Positions 9,888-20,382 of a DNA stretch of 64,000 nt are shown in pieces. Source of the DNA: Ferruginibacter sp. (GTDB taxonomy: Bacteria > Bacteroidota > Bacteroidia > Chitinophagales > Chitinophagaceae); the NCBI GenBank assembly GCA_019638575.1, contig JAHBTN010000007.1, positions 1 to 64,000 on the forward strand. Reading direction: 5' to 3'. A program made the position numbers and the translations under genes. Each line of letters opens with the position of its first letter. Positions within the stretch are counted from its first letter, which is position 1. A model generated the notes under the pieces. That model saw nothing but the letters and a program-made list of their open reading frames with translations, was not told the origin of the DNA and did no database searches.

Positions 9888-12284
9888 GTGTTTAAAAATT
9901 ATTTTAAAACGGCATTACGTAATCTTCGTAAAAACAAATTATACTCCATCATTAATATTTTTGGATTAACGGTGGGGCTTGCTGCGTGCTTGCTGATTGG
10001 TGTTTATATTAATAATGAATTAAGCTACGATAAGTTTAATTCAAATGCCGATAGAATTGTGAGGGTGACCATGGAATTTAAACAAGCCGAAACAGTAAAT
10101 AAAGTAGCTACTACCGGAACAAAAGTGGGGCCGCAGTTCAAAAGAACTTTTCCGGATATTGAAGATTATGTTCGTACTTACATAAGTAGCAGTATTGTAA
10201 AAAACGATACTAAGATTTTTGATGAACCAAGGGTATTGTATGCAGATGACCCATTCTTTAAAATATTTTCATTTAAAATAATAGAAGGAGATGCTGCAAC
10301 AGCATTGGATGCGCCGGGTAAAGTGGTACTTACCAAATCTATGGCTGAAAAATATTTTGGTAAAGAAGATGCGGTAAATAAAACACTTAATGTAAGTGGT
10401 AAGGATATGATTGTTTCTGCAGTTTGCCAGGATGCTCCTCAGAACTCACAATTAAAATTTGATTTTGTTACCCAATTTCTAAACTTAAACAATGTAAAAG
10501 AAGAAAACTGGTGGACGGCCAATTGGGTTACTTATTTATTATTGCGAGATAAAAACAGCATACCACAACTTGAGCAGCAGGTAAATAATTATATGCAAAC
10601 CCCGGCAGTGAGGGCAGAAGCCCGTTTAGATGGCAGCAATTACCTCTCTTATCACCTTGAACCATTAACCAGCGTTCATTTACATTCCTCTCTTGCCGGC
10701 TTTGAGCCCAATGGCAGTATTACTTATGTGTATATGTTTTTAGTGATTGCATTGCTCATACTCATCATCGCATGTGCTAATTATACCAATCTGGCCACAG
10801 CACAGTCTGCCGGCCGTAGCGGCGAAATAGGTATGCGTAAAGTGATGGGGGCATCAAAGCAACAAGTATTTATTCAGTTCATTGGTGAGTCGGCGGTTAT
10901 AACATTTATTGCTGCGGTGCTGGCATTTATATTGAGTATGTTTTTGATTCCTTCTTTCAATAATATTCTTGGTACCCATTTTGGTTTGGATGTATTAATA
11001 CAACCTGTTCCCATAATATCATTGATAGCATTTTGCATATTGGTTAGTTTTTTTGCAGGTTTGTATCCTGCACTGGTACTTTCTGGTACACAAATTATTG
11101 GTGTGCTTAAAAAAGGATTCACTTTTACCGGGGGAAATAACCTGTTACGAAAAAGTTTGATTGTTGTTCAGTTTTCAATTTCAATTTTTCTAATCATATA
11201 TACCGTTGTCATTTTGCAGCAAATGAATTTTATGCAAACAAAAAACCTGGGTTACAATAAAGATCATGTTGTGGTATTACCCATTGGTGGAAAAATGAAA
11301 AAAGATTTTCAGAATATAAAAGAAGCAATTGAAAAAGTTCCGGGTGTAGAGGCTGTTACAGCATCTTATGAAACACCCGAATTTGTGGAATGGGGCGATG
11401 GGATAACAGCCATTGATGAAAAAGGGAAACACGAAATTTCTTTAAATGCAATGCCTGTTGACCTTGATTTTACCGGTACACTTAAAATGCAACTGGCAGC
11501 AGGACGTGATTTTCAGCAATTTGATTTTGCCATTATGGATACCAGTAATGACTATGCCAATTACCGGCAGCCATTTATGATTAATGAAACTTTAGCAAAA
11601 AAACTTGGCTGGTCGCCCGAACAGGCAATTGGTAAAATTATTGAGAAAGGCTCGCCGGGGCCTGTAGTAGGTGTTGTTAAAGATTTTAATTTCAGCAGCC
11701 TGCACGATCCTATTGGCCCATTGGTTATGTTCCTTAGCAGGGATTTTGCAAATGTTTTTATGGTACGTATAGCAGGTAATAATACAAAAACCACTTTAAG
11801 CAGCCTTGAAAATGTTTGGAAACAACGGGTACCAGAGAGACCATTTAATTTTCATTTTTTAGATGATGATTATAATAAACTTTACCAGGCCGAACAAAAA
11901 ACATCTGTTTTGTTTAGTGTGGCTGCTGGCCTTGCTATCATACTTGCCTGCCTGGGATTGTTTGGTCTTGCAGCTTTTACAACCGTGCAACGCACAAAAG
12001 AGATTGGTATAAGGAGAGTATTGGGGGCAACAGTTAGCGGTATTGCCATGCTGGTATCATCAAATTTTTTAAAACTGGTTGCTGTGGCAATTTTGATTGC
12101 AGCGCCGTTGGCCTGGTGGGCAGCCAACAATTGGTTACAGGATTTTGCTTTTAGGATACCGGTGCAATTATATGTTTTTTTAATTGCAGCAATAGCAACA
12201 ATGCTTATAGCCTTAATTACTGTTAGTTTTCATTCGGTAAAAGCGGCGGTGACAAACCCGGTAAAATCATTGCGAACAGAATAA
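9888..12284 (+). CDS. ABC transporter permease 5 (MacB/FtsX family)
   Basis: A 798-residue paralogue beginning at GTG (sequence AAAGTGTTTAAAAAT, encoding MFKNYF by alignment with the paralogues; no ATG fits as well). FtsX blocks start near residues 279 and 672 with the divergent motifs EIGMRKVMGASKQQV and EIGIRRVLGATVSGI. A helix near 415-440 precedes the second periplasmic domain. It has spacers on both sides (S2 and S3), unlike genes 1-4, which are paired. Confidence 0.92.
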   Translation: MFKNYFKTALRNLRKNKLYSIINIFGLTVGLAACLLIGVYINNELSYDKFNSNADRIVRVTMEFKQAETVNKVATTGTKVGPQFKRTFPDIEDYVRTYISSSIVKNDTKIFDEPRVLYADDPFFKIFSFKIIEGDAATALDAPGKVVLTKSMAEKYFGKEDAVNKTLNVSGKDMIVSAVCQDAPQNSQLKFDFVTQFLNLNNVKEENWWTANWVTYLLLRDKNSIPQLEQQVNNYMQTPAVRAEARLDGSNYLSYHLEPLTSVHLHSSLAGFEPNGSITYVYMFLVIALLILIIACANYTNLATAQSAGRSGEIGMRKVMGASKQQVFIQFIGESAVITFIAAVLAFILSMFLIPSFNNILGTHFGLDVLIQPVPIISLIAFCILVSFFAGLYPALVLSGTQIIGVLKKGFTFTGGNNLLRKSLIVVQFSISIFLIIYTVVILQQMNFMQTKNLGYNKDHVVVLPIGGKMKKDFQNIKEAIEKVPGVEAVTASYETPEFVEWGDGITAIDEKGKHEISLNAMPVDLDFTGTLKMQLAAGRDFQQFDFAIMDTSNDYANYRQPFMINETLAKKLGWSPEQAIGKIIEKGSPGPVVGVVKDFNFSSLHDPIGPLVMFLSRDFANVFMVRIAGNNTKTTLSSLENVWKQRVPERPFNFHFLDDDYNKLYQAEQKTSVLFSVAAGLAIILACLGLFGLAAFTTVQRTKEIGIRRVLGATVSGIAMLVSSNFLKLVAVAILIAAPLAWWAANNWLQDFAFRIPVQLYVFLIAAIATMLIALITVSFHSVKAAVTNPVKSLRTE

Positions 12285-12487
12285 AGGTTATGCTAAATGT
12301 TGGATGTTGAATTAAGAGTTATGAATTATGAATGTTGAATGTTAGATGTTGAATGATGAATGTATTATTAAATAAAGTGAATTTGTTACACAACGAAATA
12401 ACGAGTAACGAGAAACGAGTAACGAGTAACGAAAAAACAAGTAACGAGTAACAATCAAACAACCAACAACTAAATAATAATATAGCC
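12285..12487 (+). repeat. Intergenic spacer S3 with ACGAGTAACG repeats
   Basis: About 200 bases. It begins with ATGTTGGATGTTGAATTAAG-type words and continues with a block at 12362-12471 made of repeated ACGAGTAACGA units, ending CAATCAAACAACCAACAAC. That block recurs almost unchanged in S4. No coding potential or T-run terminator was seen. Confidence 0.75.
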
Positions 12488-14896
12488 ATGATAAAAAATT
12501 ATTTTAAAATAGCATTACGAAACCTGGTAAAAACAAAAGGATTTTCCTTTATCAATATTACAGGCTTTGCAATTGGGCTAACTTGTTTTATGCTGATTGC
12601 AGTATATGTGTTTAATGAATTAAGTTACGACAAGTATCCTGCTGATGCAAAGAATATCTACCGTGTTAATTTGAATACTACCGGAAACGGAGAGGTGGCA
12701 GTGTATCCCAATGTAGATGTGGCTGTAGGCGAAGGAATGAAAAATGCGTTACCTGAAATAAAAGCCACAACAAGGCTAACACAGGCAAATGATTTTGTAA
12801 AATATGAAGACAAACAGTTTAAAGAAGAACATCTTGCTTTTGTAGATTCAAATTTTCTGCAAATGTTTTCAATTCCTTTAATTGAAGGTGATGGGAATAA
12901 AGCATTGACAGAACCTAATTGTATAGTGATTTCTAAAGCTTTTGCTAAAAAATATTTTGGAGACCAGCCTGCAATTGGTAAACCATTAATGGTTGGTACA
13001 AATGCTGATATTTTTAAAGTAACCGGGGTTATTGATAAAGTACCCGACAATTCTCATTTTCATTTTGATGCCTTTTTAAGCCTTACATCCAGGCAAATTA
13101 AAAGAACAACTTGGAGCAATATTGGTTTTTACACATACCTTTTACTTAACAAGGATGTTGATCCAAAAAAACTGGAAGCTAAATTCCCGCAATTGGTTGC
13201 TAAATATGTAGTGCCTGAAATACAACACGACATGGGAGTAAGCCTTGCAGAAGCACAGAGGTCGGTAAATAATTTTGTGTTTACTTTACAACCGCTTACC
13301 GATATTCACTTGCATAGTAATACAAAATACGAACTGGAGCCTAACAGTGATGTTCAATATATTTATATTTTTTCGGCATTAGCAATATTTATATTACTGC
13401 TTGCCTGTGTAAATTTCACCAACTTATCAACCGCACGTGCTTTAAAAAGAGCAAGAGAGGTAGGCATACGTAAAGTATTGGGTTCGGTTAAAAAGCAATT
13501 AATATTTCAGTTCCTCATCGAATCAGTGTTGTTAACTTTTTTTGCAATGCTTTGTGCTTATGTGTTGATATACTTTTTGCTTCCCTATTTCAATCAGTTA
13601 GCTGATAAAAATATCAGCTTTGGTTTTTTCCTGGGTTACCAGTCAATAATAGTAATGTTTCTTGTAAGTTGTGTAGCAGGCATATTAGCAGGCATCTATC
13701 CTGCTTTTTTCCTTTCATCGTTTAATACAATCAGGGTCTTAAAAGGAGCATCTACTTCGGGTTCTCAAAAAAGCCAGTTACGCAGCAGCTTAATAGTTTT
13801 CCAGTTCTTTGTTTCTGCAACTTTAATTATTGCCACCATAGTGGTTTACCAGCAGTTATCATATATGCAAAACAAAAAACTGGGTTATGATAAAGAGCAG
13901 GTTTTGATTTTGCCAGATACAAGGTTACTTGGTAAAGACCAGGATGCCTTTAAACAACAACTTTTGCAGGATAGCCGTGTGTCTTCAGTAAGTATCAGTT
14001 GGGCGGTACCGGGTGGCTCTATCCGGAATGGAACAGAAATATTTCCTAAGAACAATAATGGAAATGGCGCCACTATTCATGCACATATTTTTAATGTAGA
14101 TTATGATTACCTCAAAACACTAGGAATACAGGTGGTACAGGGAAGAAATTTTTCTGAAGACTTTCCAACAGATTCATCAGGTATCGTTATTAATGAAGCT
14201 GCAGTGCGTGAACTGGGATGGACAGGCACTAATCCAATTGGTAAATCAATTGTTCGTTCGGGACAGCAGGAACTAAAAGTTGTAGGGGTTGTTGCCGATT
14301 TTAATTATGCATCCCTAAAACAAAAGATTGCACCAATTATGTTAATGCTGGGAAGAAATTACGGAGGTATGCTTGTTAAAATTAAATCGGATGATGTAAA
14401 TGGATTTCTTAATGATTTAAAAACAAAATGGTCGTCATTTAATCCCGCCGGGCCACTTAGCTATAATTTTTTGGATGATAATTTTGCCAAATTATATTCC
14501 AGTGAACAGAAAACCCAACAAATTTTTACTGCTTTTGCAATAATTGCAATTATAATAGCCAGCCTTGGATTATTTGCTCTTTCAGCATTTGTTATTGAAC
14601 AAAGATCAAAGGAAATTGGTATTCGTAAAGTATTGGGAGCCTCAGTTCAAAATGTATTCCTGTTAGTTTCAAAAGAGTTTTTATTACTGGTAGCAATTGC
14701 ATTTATATTTTCGATACCGGTTACCTGGTGGGCAATGAATAGCTGGCTTCAGGATTTTGCATACAGGATAAATATTGCCTGGTGGATTTTTGCTGCTACA
14801 GGAATTGTTACTTTTTTAATTGCATTATTAACTATCAGTTTCCAGGCTATCAAAGCTGCTTTGACAAACCCGGTTAAATCATTGCGAACGGAGTAG
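12488..14896 (+). CDS. ABC transporter permease 6 (MacB/FtsX family)
   Basis: An 802-residue paralogue starting with ATG (MIKNYFKIALRNL). FtsX blocks start near residues 288 and 677 with motifs EVGIRKVLGSVKKQL and EIGIRKVLGASVQNV. Residues 540-575 carry a FSEDFPTDSSGIVINE-like stretch shared in outline with permeases 7 and 8. The upstream and downstream spacers (S3, S4) contain the same ACGAGTAACG block, so this gene is bracketed by direct repeats of about 90-110 bp. Confidence 0.93.
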   Translation: MIKNYFKIALRNLVKTKGFSFINITGFAIGLTCFMLIAVYVFNELSYDKYPADAKNIYRVNLNTTGNGEVAVYPNVDVAVGEGMKNALPEIKATTRLTQANDFVKYEDKQFKEEHLAFVDSNFLQMFSIPLIEGDGNKALTEPNCIVISKAFAKKYFGDQPAIGKPLMVGTNADIFKVTGVIDKVPDNSHFHFDAFLSLTSRQIKRTTWSNIGFYTYLLLNKDVDPKKLEAKFPQLVAKYVVPEIQHDMGVSLAEAQRSVNNFVFTLQPLTDIHLHSNTKYELEPNSDVQYIYIFSALAIFILLLACVNFTNLSTARALKRAREVGIRKVLGSVKKQLIFQFLIESVLLTFFAMLCAYVLIYFLLPYFNQLADKNISFGFFLGYQSIIVMFLVSCVAGILAGIYPAFFLSSFNTIRVLKGASTSGSQKSQLRSSLIVFQFFVSATLIIATIVVYQQLSYMQNKKLGYDKEQVLILPDTRLLGKDQDAFKQQLLQDSRVSSVSISWAVPGGSIRNGTEIFPKNNNGNGATIHAHIFNVDYDYLKTLGIQVVQGRNFSEDFPTDSSGIVINEAAVRELGWTGTNPIGKSIVRSGQQELKVVGVVADFNYASLKQKIAPIMLMLGRNYGGMLVKIKSDDVNGFLNDLKTKWSSFNPAGPLSYNFLDDNFAKLYSSEQKTQQIFTAFAIIAIIIASLGLFALSAFVIEQRSKEIGIRKVLGASVQNVFLLVSKEFLLLVAIAFIFSIPVTWWAMNSWLQDFAYRINIAWWIFAATGIVTFLIALLTISFQAIKAALTNPVKSLRTE

Positions 14897-15077
14897 TTTT
14901 AATTATGAGTTATGAGTTATGAGTTATGAGTTATGAATTATGAGTTATGAATGTTGGATGTAGAATGATGAAAGTATTATTAAGTAAAGTGAATTTGTTA
15001 CACAACGAAAAAACGAGTAACGAAAAACGAGTAACGAGTAACAATCAAACAACCATCAACAAAATAAAAATTCTGCC
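14897..15077 (+). repeat. Intergenic spacer S4 with ACGAGTAACG repeats
   Basis: About 180 bases. It opens with four tandem ATGAGTTATG-type units (14904-14950). The block at 14973-15060 then matches 12362-12471 of S3, including GTGAATTTGTTACACAACG, ACGAGTAACGA units and CAATCAAACAACC. It is a direct repeat of S3 flanking permease 6. Confidence 0.75.
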
Positions 15078-17519
15078 ATGATAAAAAATTATTTTAAAAT
15101 AGCATTACGTAACCTTTGGAAAAATAAGGGTTACAGCGCCATTAATATTTTTGGCCTTGCAGTTGGCCTGGCAAGTTGTTTACTCATTACACTATATGTA
15201 ACTGATGAACTTAGTTACGACCGTTATAATAAAAAGGCTGACCGCATTTACAGGATAAATTCTGACATACGCTTTGGAGGCGCCGATTTGCACATAACCG
15301 AAACTTCGGATATGATGGGCGAACTGTTGAAAAAAGATTATCCGCAAGTGGAAGAATACACCCGTATTTATAATAACGAAGGCGATAAATTAATTAAGAA
15401 AGGTGATGAATTTATTGATGAACCCCGGATAGCTTATGTTGATTCAACATTCTTTGATGTTTTTACACTGCCTGCAATTGAAGGTAACCCAAACAAAGCT
15501 TTATTTGAGCCCAATACGGTTGTACTTACACAAACGGCTGCTTTAAAATATTTTAATAATGTACATGCAATTGGAAAAATACTGGAGATAAAGAATGATG
15601 CCTCCACAATACCATTTAAGGTTACCGCAGTAATTAAGGATGTACCCAAAGAATCGCATTTTAATTTTGAGGTTTTCCTCTCAATGAAAAATGCCAACTA
15701 TCAATGGGGCCAGCTCACCAGCCATAACTTTCATACTTACCTGTTATTAAAACCCGGCACCGATTATAAGGCATTTGAAAAACATTTTGACCAGTACACT
15801 GATAAATATGTGCTTCCTTATGCACAGCAATTCATCAAAATTAATAGCATGGATGAATTTAGAAAAGCCGGTAATAAACTTGAATACAGCTTAATACCTT
15901 TAACAGGTATCCACCTAAAAAGCGATTTTAATTTTGAAATTACACCCTCCGGAAATATTCAGTATGTTTATATTTTTTCTGTTGTTGCTTTGTTTATCTT
16001 AATACTGGCCTGTATAAACTTTATGAATTTAAGTACGGCACGCAGTGCTAAACGGGCCAAAGAAGTTGGCATACGTAAAGTGCTTGGCACCCAACGAAAA
16101 ACACTTATTACACAGTTTTTAACCGAATCTACCATAACAGCTTTAATAGCGCTGGCATTAGCATTGCTTATTGCCTATTTAGTGTTGCCGCTGTTTAATG
16201 ATATAGCCGCTAAAACACTTTCAATAACAGATCTCTTCAATAAACAATTAATCCTGTTTTTAATATTACTGCCCTTTATTGTAGGCTTACTGGCAGGCAG
16301 TTACCCGGCTTTATACCTGTCAAAGTTTAAACCCATTGCCGTGTTAAAAAATAATCTTCATACCGGGTTTAAAAAAAGCAGCCTCCGCAATGTATTGGTG
16401 GTATTTCAATTTGCTATTTCTATCATGATTATTATTGGAACCATTATTGTTTATAGCCAGCTTCATTATATCCAAACAAAACAATTGGGTTTTAATAAAG
16501 ACCAGGTATTAATTATTGACGGAGCAAATGCATTAGGTAAAAATGCACAGGCTTTTAAAAATGATGTTTTGGCATTGGAATCTGTTAGTTCGGGTACGCT
16601 TAGTGCATATTTACCGGTATCCAACTCATCAAGGAGTGATAACTCTTATTCAAAAGATGCAGTGATGAATACACAAAGCGGAATAGATATGCAAACATGG
16701 ATTGTGGATTATGACTACATTAAAACAATGGGAATGCAAATAGTGAAAGGAAGAAATTTTTCAAAAGATTATGGCTCCGATTCATCGGCTATCCTTATCA
16801 CCGAAACCACAGCCCGTATGCTTGGTTTTGATGACCCTGTTGGTAAAACAATCTATTCACCAACTGGTATTCCGGGTGCAGGTTCTCTGGTGCCGGTACA
16901 AATAATTGGCGTTGTTAAGGATTTTAATTTTGAATCGCTTCGCCGTAAACTGGGGCCATTATGTATGCATTTAGGCAATAGTAATGGCCTTGCTTCATTT
17001 AAGGTTTCTACAACCAATACAAAAAACCTAATTGCACAAATTGAAAAAAAATGGAAACAGTTAGCGCCGGGTATGCCTTTCAGTTACCGGTTCATGAACG
17101 AATCGTTCAATGAAATGTACCGCAGCGAACAAAGAGTGGGAAATCTTGCTGTTGTATTTGCCATCCTGGCAATATTGATTGCATGTCTTGGATTGTTTGG
17201 ACTGGTTACCTATATGGCCGAACAAAGGCATAAAGAGATAGGCGTACGAAAAGTGCTTGGTGCATCTGTAAGTAATGTGGTATTACTGCTCTCAAAAGAT
17301 TTTTTGTTGTTGGTTGCCATTGCGGCTGTATTGGCATTTCCTTTAGCCTGGTGGGGCATGCATAAATGGCTGCAAGACTTTGAATACCGCATTCAAATTA
17401 CTGTGTGGGTTTTTGTAATTGCAGGTATGGCTGCATTGCTGATAGCGCTGTTTACAGTAAGCTACCAGGCTATTAAAGCAGCGCTGGCTAACCCGGTTAA
17501 AAGTTTGAGAACGGAATAA
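15078..17519 (+). CDS. ABC transporter permease 7 (MacB/FtsX family)
   Basis: The longest copy, 813 residues, starting with ATG (MIKNYFKIALRNLWKNKGY). FtsX blocks start near residues 294 and 686 with motifs EVGIRKVLGTQRKTL and EIGVRKVLGASVSNV. The first 13 residues are identical to permease 6, and the DNA just upstream of both starts is shared, consistent with a duplication that carried its leader along. Confidence 0.93.
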   Translation: MIKNYFKIALRNLWKNKGYSAINIFGLAVGLASCLLITLYVTDELSYDRYNKKADRIYRINSDIRFGGADLHITETSDMMGELLKKDYPQVEEYTRIYNNEGDKLIKKGDEFIDEPRIAYVDSTFFDVFTLPAIEGNPNKALFEPNTVVLTQTAALKYFNNVHAIGKILEIKNDASTIPFKVTAVIKDVPKESHFNFEVFLSMKNANYQWGQLTSHNFHTYLLLKPGTDYKAFEKHFDQYTDKYVLPYAQQFIKINSMDEFRKAGNKLEYSLIPLTGIHLKSDFNFEITPSGNIQYVYIFSVVALFILILACINFMNLSTARSAKRAKEVGIRKVLGTQRKTLITQFLTESTITALIALALALLIAYLVLPLFNDIAAKTLSITDLFNKQLILFLILLPFIVGLLAGSYPALYLSKFKPIAVLKNNLHTGFKKSSLRNVLVVFQFAISIMIIIGTIIVYSQLHYIQTKQLGFNKDQVLIIDGANALGKNAQAFKNDVLALESVSSGTLSAYLPVSNSSRSDNSYSKDAVMNTQSGIDMQTWIVDYDYIKTMGMQIVKGRNFSKDYGSDSSAILITETTARMLGFDDPVGKTIYSPTGIPGAGSLVPVQIIGVVKDFNFESLRRKLGPLCMHLGNSNGLASFKVSTTNTKNLIAQIEKKWKQLAPGMPFSYRFMNESFNEMYRSEQRVGNLAVVFAILAILIACLGLFGLVTYMAEQRHKEIGVRKVLGASVSNVVLLLSKDFLLLVAIAAVLAFPLAWWGMHKWLQDFEYRIQITVWVFVIAGMAALLIALFTVSYQAIKAALANPVKSLRTE

Positions 17520-17707
17520 GAAATATGTTAAATGAAAGATTAAAGTAAAAAGTAAAAAATCAAAAGTTAAAAATAGTGTTATGAATTATGAGTTATAAGT
17601 TATAAGTTATGAAAGTTAGGAAGCTTGGATTTCATTCATAATTCAACATCCAACATTCAACATTTAGCATTCATAATTCATAATTCATAATTCAAAATCC
17701 AAATAAA
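17520..17707 (+). repeat. Intergenic low-complexity spacer S5
   Basis: About 190 bases, the same design as S1 and S2: AAAGTAAAAAGTAAAAAATC, then ATGAATTATGAGTTATAAG, the core GCTTGGATTTCATTCATAAT, and a run of ATTCATAATTC words up to the GTG start of permease 8. The two halves are nearly complementary. Confidence 0.75.
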
Positions 17708-20113
17708 GTGTTTAAAAATTATTTCAAAATCGCATTTAGGAATCTTGCCAGGAATAAAATTTATTCTTTCATAAATATTGCAGGATTAGCAATAGGCCTT
17801 GCCTGCGCCATGCTGATTATTTTGTATGTAAAAGATGAGATTAGCTATGACCGGTTTCAGCTAAATGCAGATAATATTTACCGCATCGTAACACATAACG
17901 TTGATAAAAACGGGGGTAAAATTCATAAGGAACCAAATACAGGATATTTACAGGGCCCTCGTTTTATGCAAAATATTCCTGAGATAAAAAATTTTGTACG
18001 TATTCAGCAGGGGAATGAAAATATTAAACTCGGTGATGAAGTAAAAAACCAGGAACTGTTATATGTTGATTCTTCATTTTTTAAAATATTTTCTTTTCCA
18101 CTTGTTAGTGGTAATGTTAACAATTGTTTGAATGAACCACTATCAGTTGTTATGACTGAAGATGCCGCCAGAACGCAGTTTGGTACAACCAACGTTATCG
18201 GAAGAATAGTAATGATGAAAGATGATAGTGTTTTTGTTCCTCATAAAGTAACTGCAGTGGTAAAAAACTGCCCTCAAAACTCTTCTATTAAATTTGATAT
18301 GCTTTTGCCAATACGGGAATCTCAGGCAGATGCAACGAATAGCGAAAACTGGTTTAATTCTTTTCTCAACACATTTGTAGTTCTTAATCCTCATTCGGAT
18401 ATACAGTCTGTTGAATCGAAGATGCAAAAATTTTATGTTGCCGATACAAAAGATGCAATTATATCATTAAAAAAACAGTTTGGAGATGTAGTGGAAAGCT
18501 GGAAAAGCGAATATCATTTACAACCTTTGCTTGATATGCACTTAAGTACTGAACTTCCCTCTCACAATGGTCTTTCAGGTGCAAGCAACCCGATGTATTC
18601 TTATATTCTTTCGGGGATTGCATTGTTTGTATTATTGATTGCCTGCATCAATTTTGTAAACCTTACTGTTGCCCGTTCAGTAAAACGTTCTAAAGAAATA
18701 GGTATCAGGAAAGTGGTAGGAAGTGACAGGAAACAACTTATTTTCCAGTTTCTGGGAGAGTCTTTTCTGCTTTGCTTAATTGCTTTTGTAATGGCAATAG
18801 TGTTTGTACAACTCAGCCTTCCTTTATTTAACAATCTTTCAAATAAGGCGCTGGCGCTTTCTTATTTATTTGATATTAAACTGGTAGCCGGGTACATACT
18901 GCTCTTTGTTTTCACTACTCTACTGGCAGGCTTTTATCCGGCAATTGTATTATCCGGTTATAAACCGGTAAAAACTTTGTACAACCGGTTTAGCAATATT
19001 GGAAAAAACTATTTACAAAAATCGCTTGTAGTTTTACAATTTACACTTGCCGCTTTCCTGATAATTGCTACGCTTACCATTTATAAACAATTCAATTTCC
19101 TTACAAACGAAAAATTAGGATATGATGATACGGATATTGTAACCATTCAAAAAAATTTTAAAACACATGAAGAAGCCTGGCTCTTTAAAAACGAGTTATT
19201 GAAAATTCCTGGTATTGTATCGGTGGCTCCCCGCAATGGAGGTTCCTGGTCTACTATTGCAAAACTTGGCAACGATTCAACCATAAATTTTGACTATGAA
19301 ACAGTAGATGAATCTTTCCTGCCTGTATTGAAAATTCCCCTGGCACTGGGCAGAAATTTTTCTTCAGATTTTCCTGCTGATTCTGCTAATTCCATTTTGG
19401 TGAACGAAACTTTTGTAAAAAAGGCCGGATGGAAAAATCCTATTGGCCAAACGGTAAACTTCTGGTATAACAATAATAAAACTTATACAGTAATTGGTGT
19501 GGTTAAGGATTACCACTTTGAGTCTTTGAATAAAAAAATAGGGCCACAACTATTTACTATGAAACCCGGAAACCCATATGAAATGGTTTTTATCAAAATA
19601 AAACCAAACACAGCATCTGGAAGTTTAATGGCAATTCAAAAAACATTTAAACAATTATTTCCGCTAAACCCATATAGTTATGTTTTTATGAATGAAAAAA
19701 ACAGGAAAGCTTATGAAGCAGAAGCAAAATGGAAACAGATTATGCTTTTTGGGGCAATACTTACTATTTTTATTTCATGTTTTGGTTTGTTTGGTTTATC
19801 GGTACTTTCTGCTGAAAAGCGAACCAAGGAAATAGGAATACGGAAAGTTTTGGGTGCTTCGGTAAACGGTGTAGTAACAATATTATCGAAAGACTTTTTA
19901 AAATTAGTTTTCATTTCCCTTGTTATTGCAATACCTGCTGCCTGGCTGGCATCAAATAAATGGCTTGAAAATTATCCATATCGTATTTCTCTCAGCTGGT
20001 CAATATTTGCATCAGGTGCTTTATTGGTAATATTAATTGCATTAATTACGGTAAGCTTCCAGGCTATTAAAGCTGCACTGGCCAACCCGGTTAAAAGTTT
20101 GAGAACGGAGTAA
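17708..20113 (+). CDS. ABC transporter permease 8 (MacB/FtsX family)
   Basis: An 801-residue paralogue with a GTG start in the same context as permease 5 (AAATAAAGTGTTTAAAAAT). FtsX blocks start near residues 296 and 673 with motifs EIGIRKVVGSDRKQL and EIGIRKVLGASVNGV. It is the last permease before the ATPase gene and is separated from it by the longest spacer (S6). Confidence 0.93.
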   Translation: MFKNYFKIAFRNLARNKIYSFINIAGLAIGLACAMLIILYVKDEISYDRFQLNADNIYRIVTHNVDKNGGKIHKEPNTGYLQGPRFMQNIPEIKNFVRIQQGNENIKLGDEVKNQELLYVDSSFFKIFSFPLVSGNVNNCLNEPLSVVMTEDAARTQFGTTNVIGRIVMMKDDSVFVPHKVTAVVKNCPQNSSIKFDMLLPIRESQADATNSENWFNSFLNTFVVLNPHSDIQSVESKMQKFYVADTKDAIISLKKQFGDVVESWKSEYHLQPLLDMHLSTELPSHNGLSGASNPMYSYILSGIALFVLLIACINFVNLTVARSVKRSKEIGIRKVVGSDRKQLIFQFLGESFLLCLIAFVMAIVFVQLSLPLFNNLSNKALALSYLFDIKLVAGYILLFVFTTLLAGFYPAIVLSGYKPVKTLYNRFSNIGKNYLQKSLVVLQFTLAAFLIIATLTIYKQFNFLTNEKLGYDDTDIVTIQKNFKTHEEAWLFKNELLKIPGIVSVAPRNGGSWSTIAKLGNDSTINFDYETVDESFLPVLKIPLALGRNFSSDFPADSANSILVNETFVKKAGWKNPIGQTVNFWYNNNKTYTVIGVVKDYHFESLNKKIGPQLFTMKPGNPYEMVFIKIKPNTASGSLMAIQKTFKQLFPLNPYSYVFMNEKNRKAYEAEAKWKQIMLFGAILTIFISCFGLFGLSVLSAEKRTKEIGIRKVLGASVNGVVTILSKDFLKLVFISLVIAIPAAWLASNKWLENYPYRISLSWSIFASGALLVILIALITVSFQAIKAALANPVKSLRTE

Positions 20114-20382
20114 GAAATGTGGTTAATGATGAATGTAGGGTTGTTTGGGTAAAGTCAAAAGTAAAAAGTCAAAAACAAAAAGTAAAAAGTTATGAATTAT
20201 GAGTTATGAGTGTTAGGTTGGTTTAAGTAAAAAGTAAAAAATCAAAAGTCAAAAATAAAAATTAGAGTTATAAATTATGAGTTATAAGTTATGAAAGTTA
20301 GGAAACTTGAATTTCATTCAAAATTCAACATTTAGCATTTAACATTCATAATTCATAATTCATAATTCAAAATTAAAAAGTT
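20114..20382 (+). repeat. Intergenic low-complexity spacer S6
   Basis: About 270 bases; it looks like a spacer unit with a partial second copy. AAAGTCAAAAGTAAAAAGTC and GTTATGAATTATGAGTTATG words occur twice (about 20150-20215 and 20225-20300). The core ACTTGAATTTCATTCAAAAT and ATTCATAATTC words follow. No gene seen. Confidence 0.75.

Noticed and set aside
4731-20382. The repeated spacers as CRISPR arrays or insertion sequences
   Set aside because: The repeat words are degenerate, there are no constant-length repeats with unique spacers, no cas genes and no transposase.
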